NCBI GenBank assembly: GCA_014380365.1
Contig: JACMJZ010000029.1
Coordinates: forward strand, 372,001 to 436,000
Reading direction: 5' to 3'
Origin: Pyrinomonadaceae bacterium
GTDB lineage: Bacteria > Acidobacteriota > Blastocatellia > Pyrinomonadales > Pyrinomonadaceae
DNA: 64,000 bases
Position 1 is the first letter of the stretch. The number at the start of each line of letters is the position of its first letter. The position numbers were made by a program, and so were the translations under genes. This document shows, in pieces, positions 46,920-56,311 of the stretch. Below the pieces are notes generated by a model, which did no database searches, was not told the DNA's origin, and saw only the letters and a program-made list of their open reading frames with translations.

Positions 46920-48566
46920 ATGTCTCAGAAACCCGAATTTCCCGAACACTTCAACATGGCCGACTACTTCCTGTACCACAATGTGGAGGAAGGGCGCGAA
47001 AATAAGGTCTGCCTCTATTACGAAGATCAGACCTACACCTACGGCGAGACGGCGGGCATGTCGAATCGCGTCGGCAACGCTTTACGTGAGCTGGGCGTTG
47101 AAATCGAAGACCGCGTGCTGATTGTCTTGCCGGACTGTCCGGCGTTTGTTTGGACGTGGTTTGGAGCGGCGCGCATCGGCGCGGTGATCACGATGGTCAA
47201 TCCGCTGCTGCCGGCAGAGGATTACAGATATTATCTTGAGTACACGCGCGCGCGGGTCGCGGTTATTCACGAATCGCTGAGAGAAACCTTTGCGGCGGCT
47301 GTTGATGCGGCACGGTATCTTAAAGCGGTGCTGGTGGTGGGGGAACAGAAAGCGGGGGCAAGCCCCCTTCCTGACGGCAGGTTACCCAAGGAGGGCATGT
47401 TAACCGGGGTGCCCATGAAGGCGGTTGATTTTGGCACTATCGTTAATGCGCAATCTGATGAATGCACGCCGGCCGACACCCGCCGGGACGACATCGCCCT
47501 CTGGTTGTTCACTTCCGGCTCGACCGGACATCCGAAAGGCGCCGTCCATCTCCAACACGATCTGCCTTTCAATACCGAGGTCTTCGCGAAACGCACGATC
47601 GGCGTAAATGAAAATGATTTGACCGTTGCGGTGCCTAAACTTTTCTTCGGCTACGCGACGGGAACGAATCTGCTGTTTCCATTTGCCGTCGGAGGAGCAA
47701 CTGCGCTTTTTTCCGAGCGCTCTACTCCCGAAAAACTCTTTCAGATGATTGCGCGCTACCGGCCAACGATTCTTACCACCGTGCCGACCATGATCAACCT
47801 GATGCTGAATTCACCCGATGTTACCAGTCATGACCTTTCGAGCCTGCGCTTTTGTTATTCCGCCGGTGAGGCATTACCTGTGGAGCTTTATTCGCGCTGG
47901 AAGAAGACAATGGGCGTCGAGATTTGCGATGGCATCGGTTCGGCCGAGATGTTTCATATCTACATCTCTAATCGTCCGGACGATGTAAAACCGGGCAGCC
48001 TCGGCAAAGTGGTCAAGGGCTATGAGGCGAAGATCGTCGACGCGGAAGGAAACGAAGTTTCGACCGGCGAGATGGGGACGCTGAAGATTAAGGGCGACTC
48101 AGCCGCGCTCTGCTATTGGAATGCGCATGAGAACTCAAAGCAGACTTTTGCCGGCGACTGGTGTACCACCGGAGACCAGTTCCACGTCGACGACCAGGGT
48201 TACTTTTGGTACCACGGGCGGACCGACGACATGTTAAAGGTCTCAGGAATCTTCGTGGCGCCGGCGGAGATTGAGAATTGCCTGCTGCAGCACGAAGCCG
48301 TGCTCGAGTGCGCCGTAGTCGGCCACGACGGCGGCGATGGTCTCATTAAACCCAAAGCCTTCATTGTGCTGCGGGGCGGTAGCCCGACCGTTAGGGAGGG
48401 CGTTAGCAGCCAGTCAGGCGAGCTCGCGGACGAATTGAAGGAATTCGTCAAATTCCACCTCGCCGTTTACAAGTATCCGCGCTGGATTGAGTTTATTGAT
48501 TCAATGCCGAAGAACGACCGCGGAAAGATTGATCGCAAACAATTGAAGGCGCGCGATCAGCGATGA
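46920..48566 (+). CDS. 2-Aminobenzoate/benzoate-CoA ligase with repeat-derived inserts
   Basis: 548 residues of the AMP-forming benzoate-CoA ligase group: FNMADYFLYHNVEEGRENKV-like start, P-loop FTSGSTGHPKGAVHLQHD, SAGEALP, DGIGSAEMFHIYISNRPDDVKPGS, TGDQFHVDDQGYFWYHGRTDDMLKVSG, and the catalytic Lys in PKNDRGKIDRKQLK. In this cluster anthranilate is the logical substrate. Two segments have no place in the family: about residues 144-170 (KAGASPLPDGRL...) and 486-500 (RGGSPTVREGVSSQSG); their DNA matches palindromic repeats elsewhere in the window. Both inserts are in frame and keep the motifs intact. Start ATG at 46920 chosen by family N-terminus. Confidence 0.92.
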   Translation: MSQKPEFPEHFNMADYFLYHNVEEGRENKVCLYYEDQTYTYGETAGMSNRVGNALRELGVEIEDRVLIVLPDCPAFVWTWFGAARIGAVITMVNPLLPAEDYRYYLEYTRARVAVIHESLRETFAAAVDAARYLKAVLVVGEQKAGASPLPDGRLPKEGMLTGVPMKAVDFGTIVNAQSDECTPADTRRDDIALWLFTSGSTGHPKGAVHLQHDLPFNTEVFAKRTIGVNENDLTVAVPKLFFGYATGTNLLFPFAVGGATALFSERSTPEKLFQMIARYRPTILTTVPTMINLMLNSPDVTSHDLSSLRFCYSAGEALPVELYSRWKKTMGVEICDGIGSAEMFHIYISNRPDDVKPGSLGKVVKGYEAKIVDAEGNEVSTGEMGTLKIKGDSAALCYWNAHENSKQTFAGDWCTTGDQFHVDDQGYFWYHGRTDDMLKVSGIFVAPAEIENCLLQHEAVLECAVVGHDGGDGLIKPKAFIVLRGGSPTVREGVSSQSGELADELKEFVKFHLAVYKYPRWIEFIDSMPKNDRGKIDRKQLKARDQR

Positions 48567-48616
48567 GGGATCTCCTCATAATGCCATACCGAGCCCACAC
48601 GGTCGGGCTTCTGCTT

Positions 48617-49339
48617 TTAGTCGCGCCGACCGCCAGTCAACCTCAGCAGAAAAAAGAAGAGGTTGATGAAGTCGAGATAAAGCGAGAGCGCGCCGACCAC
48701 CGCGTATGCGCCCACGCGGCCGTCCGGCAGCGCCACCGCCATGTGCTTCAGTCGTTGCGCGTCATACGCTGTGAGTCCGGTGAAAACCACGACGCCCACT
48801 ACCGAGATCACAAACTGCATCGCGTCACTCTGGACAAAGAACCCGACGATCGAAGCGATAATAATCCCGATCAAGCCCATGAAGAGAAACTGGCCCCAGC
48901 CCGCCAGACTTCGTTTCGTGACTGTGCCGAAGACCGCCATGGTGCCGAACATTCCCGCCGTGATAACAAACGTCGAAACAATCGAAGCGCCTGTGTATGC
49001 CAGTAGAATCACCGATGAGGTCACACCGGTGAGGGCAGAGTACAAGACAAACAATCCAGCCGCGGTCACCGGCGCTATTTTTTCCACGCGCGCTGACAGG
49101 TAGAAAACCAGTCCCAGTTGGGCGATGATCAGGGCCCAAAACACGAGCCGATTAAGAATCACCAGGGCGATAAGCTCGGGTGATGACGCCACTACAAAAG
49201 CCGTAACGGCGGTAATTAAAAGCCCGGCAAACATCCACCCGTACACGCGGCTCAGAAACGCACCGACGCGCTCGTCGCTAACGTTTACCCCAGCGCGCAT
49301 CGACGGTTGATTCCACTCCGAAGGTTGGTTCCAGCTCAT
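48617..49339 (-). CDS. Bax inhibitor-1 / YccA-family membrane protein
   Basis: 240 residues with seven hydrophobic segments after a polar N-terminus (SWNQPSEWNQPSMRAGVNVSDERVG). Family motifs: FLSRVYGWMFAGLLITA, SALTGVTSS (the conserved TGxT loop), LLAYTGASIVSTFVITAGMFG, and the C-terminal FTGLTAYDAQRLK with Asp, and YLDFINLFFFLLRL. These proteins are pH-sensitive leak channels or regulators of FtsH in some bacteria. ATG at 49339 follows GGGGGGAATT. Convergent to the CoA ligase, so not part of the pathway. Confidence 0.93.
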   Translation of the reverse strand: MSWNQPSEWNQPSMRAGVNVSDERVGAFLSRVYGWMFAGLLITAVTAFVVASSPELIALVILNRLVFWALIIAQLGLVFYLSARVEKIAPVTAAGLFVLYSALTGVTSSVILLAYTGASIVSTFVITAGMFGTMAVFGTVTKRSLAGWGQFLFMGLIGIIIASIVGFFVQSDAMQFVISVVGVVVFTGLTAYDAQRLKHMAVALPDGRVGAYAVVGALSLYLDFINLFFFLLRLTGGRRD

Positions 49340-49387
49340 AATTCCCCCCAAATCAACAAACTTCAAGCCTCGCCGGTATTATACAGG

Positions 49388-49440
49388 TTTGCGGCTCTGC
49401 CGCCTGACGTGCGGAAGGTCTCTGACCTTCCGATCCGACT
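49388..49440. repeat. GCGGCTCTGCCGCC...GGAAGGTC palindromic element
   Basis: Two adjacent hairpins: GCGGCTCTGCCGC and CGGAAGGTCTCTGACCTTCCG. Relatives at 42855-42975 and 50641-50715. Confidence 0.7.
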
Positions 49441-49511
49441 CCAGCCTTCTTGGGGGCTATCTGCTGATTGCTGAATGCTCGCTTCCGATTTACGATTCCC
49501 CGGAGGGACTA

Positions 49512-50540
49512 ATGAACTATCGCACACTGGGTCGCACTGGTCTGAAGGTTTCCGAACTGTGTCTTGGCACCATGACGTTTGGCGAAAACTTCTATGGCAT
49601 CGCAGTCGTCGATCAGACAACCGCGAACACAATGGTCGCCAAAGCACTGGAAGCGGGCATAAATTTTTTCGACACGGCAGACGTTTATTCCTATGGCCAG
49701 TCGGAAACCGTTTTGGGCGTTGCCATCAAAGAGTCGGCGACTAGCCGCGACAGTGTCATCCTGGCAACCAAAGTTCGCAGCCCAATGAGCGAGGCGGCGA
49801 CAAACGGAACTGGCGACGTGAACAATGTCGGGTTAACCAGACAGCATATCTTCGCTTCAATCGAGCAGAGTCTGCGACGGCTCGGTACCGATTACATCGA
49901 CCTCTATCAGGTCCACGGCTGGGACAGGCTTACTCCGATTGAAGAGACGCTACGCGCGCTCGAAGACCTGGTGCGGCAAGGCAAGGTGCGTTACGTCGGT
50001 TGCTCAAACTGGTCCGCGCGCCACCTGATGAAGGCTCTCTATCTCGCTCGCGCACACGACTGGGCGGAGTTTGTATCTCTGCAAGCTTATTACTCTTTGG
50101 TTGGGCGCGATCTGGAACACGAATTGTTGCCGCTCTGTCGCGAGGAAGGACTCGGACTTCTTCCCTGGTCGCCGCTCTCGGGAGGGTTCCTTTCGGGCAA
50201 GTACCAGCGCGACAATGCGAAACCGGAAGGCGCGCGCCGCAGCGGTTTCGACTTCCCTCCAATCGACGAAGCGCGCGGCTTTGACGCTGTCGAGGCGCTC
50301 GATGCACTGGCGAAACAGAAGGGCGCTTCAGTCGCCCAGGTGGCGCTGGCGTGGTTGCTGGCCCAACCGGGCGTCACCTCAATCATCATCGGCGCAAACA
50401 AGCTGTCGCAGCTGGACGATAATCTGAAGGCTTCCGAGTTGCAGCTGACTGCCGAGGAAGTCGAGCAACTATCACTCACCACAAAACCCGCAACTCTTTA
50501 TCCCGACTGGATGATCGAACGCCAAAACGAAGGACGGTAA
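49512..50540 (+). CDS. Aldo/keto reductase
   Basis: 342 residues starting MNYRTLGRTGLKVSELCLGTMTFG behind GGAGGGACTA. Catalytic tetrad: Asp in FFDTADVYSYGQ with the Tyr following, Lys in ILATKVRS, His in DLYQVHGWD. NAD(P)H-binding end: TSIIIGANKLSQLDDNLKA. The GRTGLKVS and WSARHLMKAL patterns fit the AKR family related to YajO/Tas; the substrate is unknown. Transcribed toward the esterase's convergent gene. Confidence 0.94.
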   Translation: MNYRTLGRTGLKVSELCLGTMTFGENFYGIAVVDQTTANTMVAKALEAGINFFDTADVYSYGQSETVLGVAIKESATSRDSVILATKVRSPMSEAATNGTGDVNNVGLTRQHIFASIEQSLRRLGTDYIDLYQVHGWDRLTPIEETLRALEDLVRQGKVRYVGCSNWSARHLMKALYLARAHDWAEFVSLQAYYSLVGRDLEHELLPLCREEGLGLLPWSPLSGGFLSGKYQRDNAKPEGARRSGFDFPPIDEARGFDAVEALDALAKQKGASVAQVALAWLLAQPGVTSIIIGANKLSQLDDNLKASELQLTAEEVEQLSLTTKPATLYPDWMIERQNEGR

Positions 50541-50640
50541 GCCAGACGGCAGACGCCAGGAGCAGGCGGCAGGATGGTGATTAGGAAACAGCAGGCTGCC
50601 TACTCATCCACTCATCACTCATCTTTTCACCCATTCACGA

Positions 50641-50715
50641 CTCTGCCGCCTGACGTACGTGCTGGAAGGTCAAGGACCTCCGCACATCAGGCGGCAGCGC
50701 CGCAAGCCCCAGAAT
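50641..50715. repeat. CTGCCGCCTGACGTACGTGC palindromic element
   Basis: CTCTGCCGCCTGACGTACGT and GGTCAAGGACC with GCACATCAGGCGGCAGCG on the right form a 70-bp imperfect palindrome; same family as 49388-49440. Confidence 0.65.
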
Positions 50716-50763
50716 CCAAAGGCCGGACCCACCCGTTCCGACCCCTGGCAACTGACGGGGCGA

Positions 50764-52080
50764 TTACTGGCTCTTCTTAACCGGTTCGGCCGGCTTTGCC
50801 GCAGCCTGTTTCAACTTCTCACTGGCCCTCGTAAAGTTTGCGGTGAACAGCGCGGCATTCGCGTCGTTGTTTTTCTGCCCCAGAGTGCTGGCCTTTTCGT
50901 ACATCGGAATTGCGAGTTCAAGTTTGCCGGTTGTCTCGTACGCTTCCGCCAGGCTGTCATAGACGTTTGCCGAATCCGGATAACGCTCGACATTGCGCTT
51001 GAAGATAGCGATTGCTTCCTCGCTTTTGCCGGCTTGGAGAGATTGATAACCCAGTATGTTTACCATGGCCTCCGGAACCGGAATCTCATATCTGAACTTT
51101 TCGCTGAGCTTCCGGTAATGCTCGTCTGCACCCTTCAAGCCGCCCGCCACCGTCCCCATCTCGCGATCTCGCGGCATCTGCCAGCCGTCATAAATTTTCC
51201 GCAAGCCGAAGTAGTGACTGCGCAGGACCACTGAGCCATGATCCTCATCGCTCCATTGTTGGGCATCCCATTCAAAACCTTTGACCTGGTTTTTGGCTAG
51301 CACCTGCTTAAACTGATGGAAGCCATCTTCGATCCCACCGGGTTCGTCGCCTAGCGAAACGAAAAGCGTGGCGTTCAACTCTTTTCGCGTTTTGAAGAAA
51401 TCCTCAGCGCGCTTCACCGTCACTTGATTGTCCCATTGCAGCGACGGGCTGACCGCGACATAAGACTGGAACACTTCCGGGCGAGCCAGCATCGCGTGCA
51501 CGACGAAGAGGCCACCAAGCGAATGACCGGCCAAAGTACGATAGGGCCGCACGCGATAACGCTTCTCAATATTCGGAATCAACTCCGTCTCGATAAACTT
51601 GAGAAAATTGTCTGCGCCGCCAGCGGTAGGAAACTGCGGAGCGCCCGTCGCTCCTTTTGTATCCGGCTTCGTCGGCGTCAGGTCGCGCCCGCGATCGGTG
51701 TTAGTGATTCCCACAACAATCGTTTCGGACATGCGTCCGTTGCGAGCCAGGAATTCAATCGTGCTGGCAGTATGGCCGATGTGGGCATCACCGTCGGTCA
51801 GGTAAAGCACCGGGTAGCTTTGATTGTTTGATTCATATCCTGCGGGAGTGCGAACCAGGATGACCCGATCTTCTCCCAGGACGCTGGATTTAACCGTCAG
51901 TTTTGTTACCCCGGCACCGCCCGCATTTCCGTAGCCCTGGGCAAAGGCAGACGAGGAAACGAGAACCAGTAAAACAATTGCGCCGAGCACGCTGAGCGCG
52001 CCGCCGAGTTGAGTTTGGGTTAGATGGAAACGCGCGCGAAACGAACCCGAGGGAACATCAGATGGGATCCTCATTTTCAT
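50764..52080 (-). CDS. Secreted esterase D-like hydrolase with TPR tail
   Basis: About 438 residues. Signal anchor (about 25-48, ending SSSAFAQ), then a putative esterase domain (EntD/Fes type): SSVLGEDRVILVRTPAGY, YPVLYLTDGDAH, nucleophile in RTLAGHSLGGLFVVH, later Asp in SLGDEPGG and catalytic His in DEDHGS. Residues about 345-430 hold two tetratricopeptide repeats (KSEEAIAIFKRNVERYPDSANVYDSLAEAYETTGKLE-type). Such enzymes hydrolyse siderophore or carbohydrate esters; the substrate here is unknown. ATG at 52080 follows ATAGGAGT. Confidence 0.88.
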   Translation of the reverse strand: MKMRIPSDVPSGSFRARFHLTQTQLGGALSVLGAIVLLVLVSSSAFAQGYGNAGGAGVTKLTVKSSVLGEDRVILVRTPAGYESNNQSYPVLYLTDGDAHIGHTASTIEFLARNGRMSETIVVGITNTDRGRDLTPTKPDTKGATGAPQFPTAGGADNFLKFIETELIPNIEKRYRVRPYRTLAGHSLGGLFVVHAMLARPEVFQSYVAVSPSLQWDNQVTVKRAEDFFKTRKELNATLFVSLGDEPGGIEDGFHQFKQVLAKNQVKGFEWDAQQWSDEDHGSVVLRSHYFGLRKIYDGWQMPRDREMGTVAGGLKGADEHYRKLSEKFRYEIPVPEAMVNILGYQSLQAGKSEEAIAIFKRNVERYPDSANVYDSLAEAYETTGKLELAIPMYEKASTLGQKNNDANAALFTANFTRASEKLKQAAAKPAEPVKKSQ

Positions 52081-52121
52081 ACTCCTATAGTTGGAAGGTT
52101 GGGCCACAAAGCGAGGCGAAA

Positions 52122-52273
52122 GTTTTGGTTCCGAATTTCGAGTAAGTTTCGAGTTTTGAGTTCCAAGCCCAAATCTCGTCCGAAGTTCTCATTAAATTAA
52201 CTGAACGGGAGCTGCACCTGGGAACTCGAAACTTGGAACTTGAAACCCCAGCTTGGAACGTGGACCTTGGAAA
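52122..52273. repeat. Short-word inverted array (TTTCGAGTTTTGAGTTCC / GGAACTCGAAAC)
   Basis: TTTCGAG, TTTTGAG, TTCCAAG words (52134-52166) face GGAACTCGAAACTTGGAACTTG (about 52223-52245) and CTTGGAACG. Lies in the upstream region of the esterase. Confidence 0.75.
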
Positions 52274-52462
52274 CTCCTGCTGTATACCACCTAGCGGCAT
52301 CCGAAATGAAGGATTTGTGACCAAACGGCCAGAGATCGTGACAGACGGGCGCTAACGCCTCTTGGCCGCGCAAAAGAGGCCGCGGCCGGGAATCCTCGCG
52401 CTCGCATAGCCTGCCTATTTACTTAGCAGATTAATATTACGAACCCGTTTGGCGATTCCCAT

Positions 52463-52576
52463 TCACACCGAGGCTTCAGCCCGGTGAAAAAGCCTTCGCC
52501 AACAACTGAAACCGTTTAAACGGTTTCCCAATGATGCGGGTCGCTTTCAGCCACCGCGCTAAGGCGGCGGTGTGAA
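52463..52576. repeat. Compound palindrome with a perfect 20-bp core
   Basis: Outer TTCACACCG/CGGTGTGAA arms (from 52463, to about 52575), and inside a perfect palindrome at 52508-52527 (GAAACCGTTT and its complement). Could act as a terminator between convergent transcripts or as a binding site. Confidence 0.65.
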
Positions 52577-52586
52577 TTAGGCGACC

Positions 52587-54029
52587 CTATCGCGGGCGGT
52601 GTTCGAGATTGTAATCGCGGAGGCGGCGATAGAGCGTCGAGGGCGAGATGCCGAGCATTTCCGCGGTCTTGCCGCGATGCCACCCAGTCTGTTCGAGAGC
52701 AGAAAGTATTTGTTGTCGTTCCGCATCGCGCAACGAACCCGTGGGAACACTGAGGCCAACGGCACCAACGCCGCCGGCGGTACCAGCTGGCGGGCTGGCA
52801 TCCGCAGGGGAAGCCGAGACTCCGGCGAGCGGCGCCGCAGCAGACGCTGCCGGCGGTCGTAATACTTCGGGCGGTAATTCGTTGATCGTAATCCGACCGT
52901 TATTTGAAAGAATGACTGCGCGCTCCAGACAGTTTTTCAACTGCCGCACATTCCCGGGCCAGCTGTATGCGCGCAACGCATCCAGCGCCGGTGGTTCGAT
53001 CTCTGGTACCGCCGTGCCACCTTCACGATTCAAAATATAACGTGCCAGCGGCTCGATGTCTTCGGGCCTGTCTCGCAAGGGTGCCAGGTCAATCTGAAAG
53101 CCGTTGATGCGGTAAAGCAGATCCGAACGAAAGGACTCATTCGCTACCACAGACTCGAGATTGCGGTTGGTGGCTGCAACGATGCGCACGTTCACTTCCA
53201 CTTTGCGCACTCCGCCGACGCGGAAAAACGTCCTCGTCTCAATTGCGCGCAAGAGTTTCGCCTGGAGTTGCGCCGGCAACTCCGTAACTTCATCAAGGAA
53301 CAGCGTGCCGCCGTCGGCGAGTTCAATAAGTCCGAGCTTGCGTCCCTTCGCTCCTGAAAACGCGCCGGCCTCGTAACCAAAAAGTTCCGACTCCAGCAGC
53401 GACTCCTGAAACGCGGCGCAGTTGATGTCGATAAATGATCCGTCGGCGCGATTCGACAGCCGATGAATCGCATGAGCTATCAGCTCCTTGCCCGTGCCCG
53501 ACTCGCCAGTGATCAGCACGGAGGCTTCGGAAGGCGCAACGCGCTCCACAAGCCGGACCGCTTCCGTCATCGCATCGGAAACTGAAACGATCTCCGGCAG
53601 GCCAGACTGCCGCGCCAGTTGTTCGCGCAACCGAAGATTGTCTACGCGCAGCCGGCGCTTCTCAGCCGCCTGCTTTACGCGCACGTCGAGTTCAGTGATT
53701 CGATAAGGCTTGGTTAGGTAGTCGTAGGCGCCGAGCTTCATGGCTTCGACTGCCGTTTCCACAGTCGCCTGGCCGGTCAGCATGATAACTTCGGGCGGGT
53801 TTGGTCGTTCATGCACGCGGCGCAGGACTTCCATCCCATCGATGCGCGGCATATTGATGTCGCAGAGCATCACATCGACATTGCTCTCCTCCAGCTTGCG
53901 CAACGCCGCCTCGCCGTCCGGCGCAACCTGCACGCGATAACCCAACCGCTCCAGCTCCTTTTGCAGTACGAGACGAAGATTCGCTTCGTCTTCGGCAATC
54001 AGGATTCGCGCTGTCTTCTGCTCACTCAA
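52587..54029 (-). CDS. NtrC-family sigma-54 response regulator
   Basis: 480 residues. Receiver (Asp57 in VMLCDINMPR, Lys in YLTKPY), AAA+ sigma-54 interaction domain (Walker A GESGTGKE, GAFSGAKGRKLGLIELADGGTLFLDE), and Fis-type HTH at the end (GWHRGKTAEMLGISPSTLYRRLRDY). The loop that contacts sigma-54 reads GAFSGA (residues 222-227) instead of GAFTGA; Ser for Thr is conservative. Starts 2 bp after the sensor kinase stop, making a two-component pair. A Pro/Ala-rich linker separates AAA+ and HTH. Confidence 0.95.
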   Translation of the reverse strand: MSEQKTARILIAEDEANLRLVLQKELERLGYRVQVAPDGEAALRKLEESNVDVMLCDINMPRIDGMEVLRRVHERPNPPEVIMLTGQATVETAVEAMKLGAYDYLTKPYRITELDVRVKQAAEKRRLRVDNLRLREQLARQSGLPEIVSVSDAMTEAVRLVERVAPSEASVLITGESGTGKELIAHAIHRLSNRADGSFIDINCAAFQESLLESELFGYEAGAFSGAKGRKLGLIELADGGTLFLDEVTELPAQLQAKLLRAIETRTFFRVGGVRKVEVNVRIVAATNRNLESVVANESFRSDLLYRINGFQIDLAPLRDRPEDIEPLARYILNREGGTAVPEIEPPALDALRAYSWPGNVRQLKNCLERAVILSNNGRITINELPPEVLRPPAASAAAPLAGVSASPADASPPAGTAGGVGAVGLSVPTGSLRDAERQQILSALEQTGWHRGKTAEMLGISPSTLYRRLRDYNLEHRPR

Positions 54030-54031
54030 GC

Positions 54032-56083
54032 TCAGGGTTCTCCGTCCTGGTTAATTGCCGGGAGTGTAATAGTGAAAGTCGTGCCGACACCGATGGTGGA
54101 TTGCACGTCGAGACTGCCGCCGTGCTCCGTTAAGATACCATAACAAACTGCCAAGCCGAGACCCGTGCCTTTGCCGACTTCTTTGGTCGTAAAAAATGGC
54201 TCAAAGATTTTCGGAATATCAGCCGCACGAATTCCCGCTCCGGAATCGCGTACTTCAACCAGCACGCTAGTTCCCTTTCGGCTGGTGCGCAGTCCGAGCA
54301 CGCCGCCGTCAGGCATCGCATCAATAGCGTTGGTGGCGAGGGCAATTATCGCCTGCTGCAACTGTCCGGCGTCGCCGGAAACGGGCGGCAGATCCTCAGC
54401 TGTTTCGATTTCAAACTTGATCATCTCCCCGCGTTGCTGATGCGAGACGAGTCGGAAGGCGGAATAAACCACTTCACCAAGATTAACGGGAACGTGTTGC
54501 AGTGTCCGGGAGTGACTAAAATCAAGCAAGCCATTGGTGATGGCCTTACAACGAAAGGCTTCGCTGCGAATTAACCCAAGATACTCACGCAGGTCGTCAA
54601 GCGCCGCAGATTCATTAAACGCGCCTTCATTGACGCGCGATTCGAGCGCTTCGGCGCAAGCGGAGATGGTGGCGAGCGGATTATTTATCTCATGTACTAC
54701 GCCGGCAGCCAGCCGTCCGATAGCCGCGAGCTTCTCCGCGCGGGCGACGGCGCGCGTTGCTTCGACGCGCCCGGTAATTTCCTCGCCCACCGTAATCACA
54801 TGGGAAACTTCGCCGCTGCGATCAATCCACATCGGAAATTTGCTGATCAGCCAATGCTTGATCGCACCGCTGGCGGTAGCAGTTTCATGTTCGATGCGAT
54901 CGATTTGACCCGTTTCAAACACGCGCGCGAACTCAGCCTCCAGCAGCTCGCGTTTCTGCCGAGTCAAAACGCTGAAGATGTTCTTCCCCAAGACGGCGCC
55001 ACGCGGCATACCCAACTCACCCAACTCGCGGTTGCGGTTCCAGGCCACGATTTCGTAGTTGCGATCGATCGCATAAAGCGAGAGCGGCAGGCTGTCGATA
55101 ATTGCCTCGATAAAACGCCCCTGAGCTTCGACTTCCGCCGTCCGTCGTTCCACCTCCACCGCCAGACTTGCCGAAGATTCGCGCGCATCCTGGTAAAGAA
55201 CTGAAATGTGGGCCGCGAGCGCCGCTTGTTGTCCGGCTGCATCGATTAGGCGACCCTGGGTTTCGTCGCAATCCTGACGCTTGTCGAAAGCAACGATCAA
55301 CGCGCCCTTGGTACGACCGCCAAATCTGAGCGGCGCCCAATATTCCACCGCGTGCTTTTCGTCGCGGAGGAGGAAGCGGTCTTTATCAGTGACGACACCG
55401 GGCACAGCGCCGGGCGATGCCAACCACGACGCGAGCCGTTCCACTTCCAGCAGCGAAGAATCTTCGGCGCTGCCCTCCCTATCAAAGATGCATACCGCGT
55501 CGCTCTGTTCACTTAACTTTACGAAGACAGCGCACAGTGCCGCGTTTGTGCCTTCGTAAGTTGCGCCCGCCACGCGTCGCACGAGTTGATCCGGCTCGAG
55601 TGCGCGCAGCAAGCCGCGGCCCAGGTCCGCCAAAAACCTCAGCTCACGATTACTTCCAATCAGCGCCTGTTCCCGCTGCACTGCACGCAAATGCGCGGTG
55701 GCGCGGGAAACAATTTCACCTAAAGAAGAGGGCCGGGCGATGTAGTCGTCGGCGCCCGCAGCCAGGGCCTCAGTCTCACGACTTACCACATTGGTTTCGG
55801 AATCGTTTTTCGAGAGAGCGATTATCGGTAACTTACTGGTCGTGGGTTGCGCGCGCAGGATTCTGCAGAACGCGAGACCATCGCTGCCGGGTAGGGCTAG
55901 TTCGAGTACGACCAGATCACACGGTCCTTTGTGAAGTAAGTGCAGCGCCGACGCCGCGTCTTCCGCGCCTAAGGCTCGATAGCCGGCGCTCTCGAAAACT
56001 TCGCGCAGACGCTCCCGCGCATCGGCGTCGTCGTCAATAATCAGGACGGTTGAATTCTGTTCGGGGGTAATGGCAGCAGGCAT
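54032..56083 (-). CDS. NtrB-like sensor kinase with N-terminal pseudo-receiver
   Basis: 683 residues: receiver-like domain (1-130), GAF-like region (about 150-300), PAS (about 330-440), HisKA ([20 protein letters not shown]) and HATPase ([45 protein letters not shown]). In the receiver the phosphoacceptor is Glu61 ([13 protein letters not shown]) and the conserved Lys is Arg117 (YIARPSS), so it should behave as a fixed, phosphorylated-like domain. No membrane segment: a cytosolic sensor. It is directly followed by the NtrC-type regulator. Confidence 0.93.
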   Translation of the reverse strand: MPAAITPEQNSTVLIIDDDADARERLREVFESAGYRALGAEDAASALHLLHKGPCDLVVLELALPGSDGLAFCRILRAQPTTSKLPIIALSKNDSETNVVSRETEALAAGADDYIARPSSLGEIVSRATAHLRAVQREQALIGSNRELRFLADLGRGLLRALEPDQLVRRVAGATYEGTNAALCAVFVKLSEQSDAVCIFDREGSAEDSSLLEVERLASWLASPGAVPGVVTDKDRFLLRDEKHAVEYWAPLRFGGRTKGALIVAFDKRQDCDETQGRLIDAAGQQAALAAHISVLYQDARESSASLAVEVERRTAEVEAQGRFIEAIIDSLPLSLYAIDRNYEIVAWNRNRELGELGMPRGAVLGKNIFSVLTRQKRELLEAEFARVFETGQIDRIEHETATASGAIKHWLISKFPMWIDRSGEVSHVITVGEEITGRVEATRAVARAEKLAAIGRLAAGVVHEINNPLATISACAEALESRVNEGAFNESAALDDLREYLGLIRSEAFRCKAITNGLLDFSHSRTLQHVPVNLGEVVYSAFRLVSHQQRGEMIKFEIETAEDLPPVSGDAGQLQQAIIALATNAIDAMPDGGVLGLRTSRKGTSVLVEVRDSGAGIRAADIPKIFEPFFTTKEVGKGTGLGLAVCYGILTEHGGSLDVQSTIGVGTTFTITLPAINQDGEP

Positions 56084-56134
56084 GTTTCAATCCGTAGCGA
56101 TTGAAAGCGAAGGAGGAACTAATGTCAAGAAATC

Positions 56135-56205
56135 CGGATCCACGAATCACACGAACACGAATTGCCCTTAGTGTCGCTTCGTGGAATTTCGTGGATCGGT
56201 TTCTT
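56135..56205. repeat. Short-word palindrome (CACGAAT / ATTTCGTGG)
   Basis: GATCCACGAATCACACGAAC (56137-56156) faces TTCGTGGAATTTCGTGGATC (56180-56200). Confidence 0.75.
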
Positions 56206-56311
56206 TTTCCTTGGAGCACACTACTCTGGTAAAGCGGGATGGCAATCCCCGCCAGCACTCCAATAAAGGCGGGAAAGAGCTTCACGCGCAAGCAACTAAT
56301 CAATGTCAGGG

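Larger units (their letters stand above)
52081..52586. other. Gene-free interval with two repeat blocks
   Basis: About 500 bp: a TTCGAG/CTCGAA short-word array (52122-52273), then a compound palindrome (52463-52576). No coding signal. Confidence 0.6.

Noticed and set aside
55417-56040. 207-codon plus-strand frame
   Set aside because: Antisense to the sensor kinase and rich in Arg/Pro as expected of a shadow frame.
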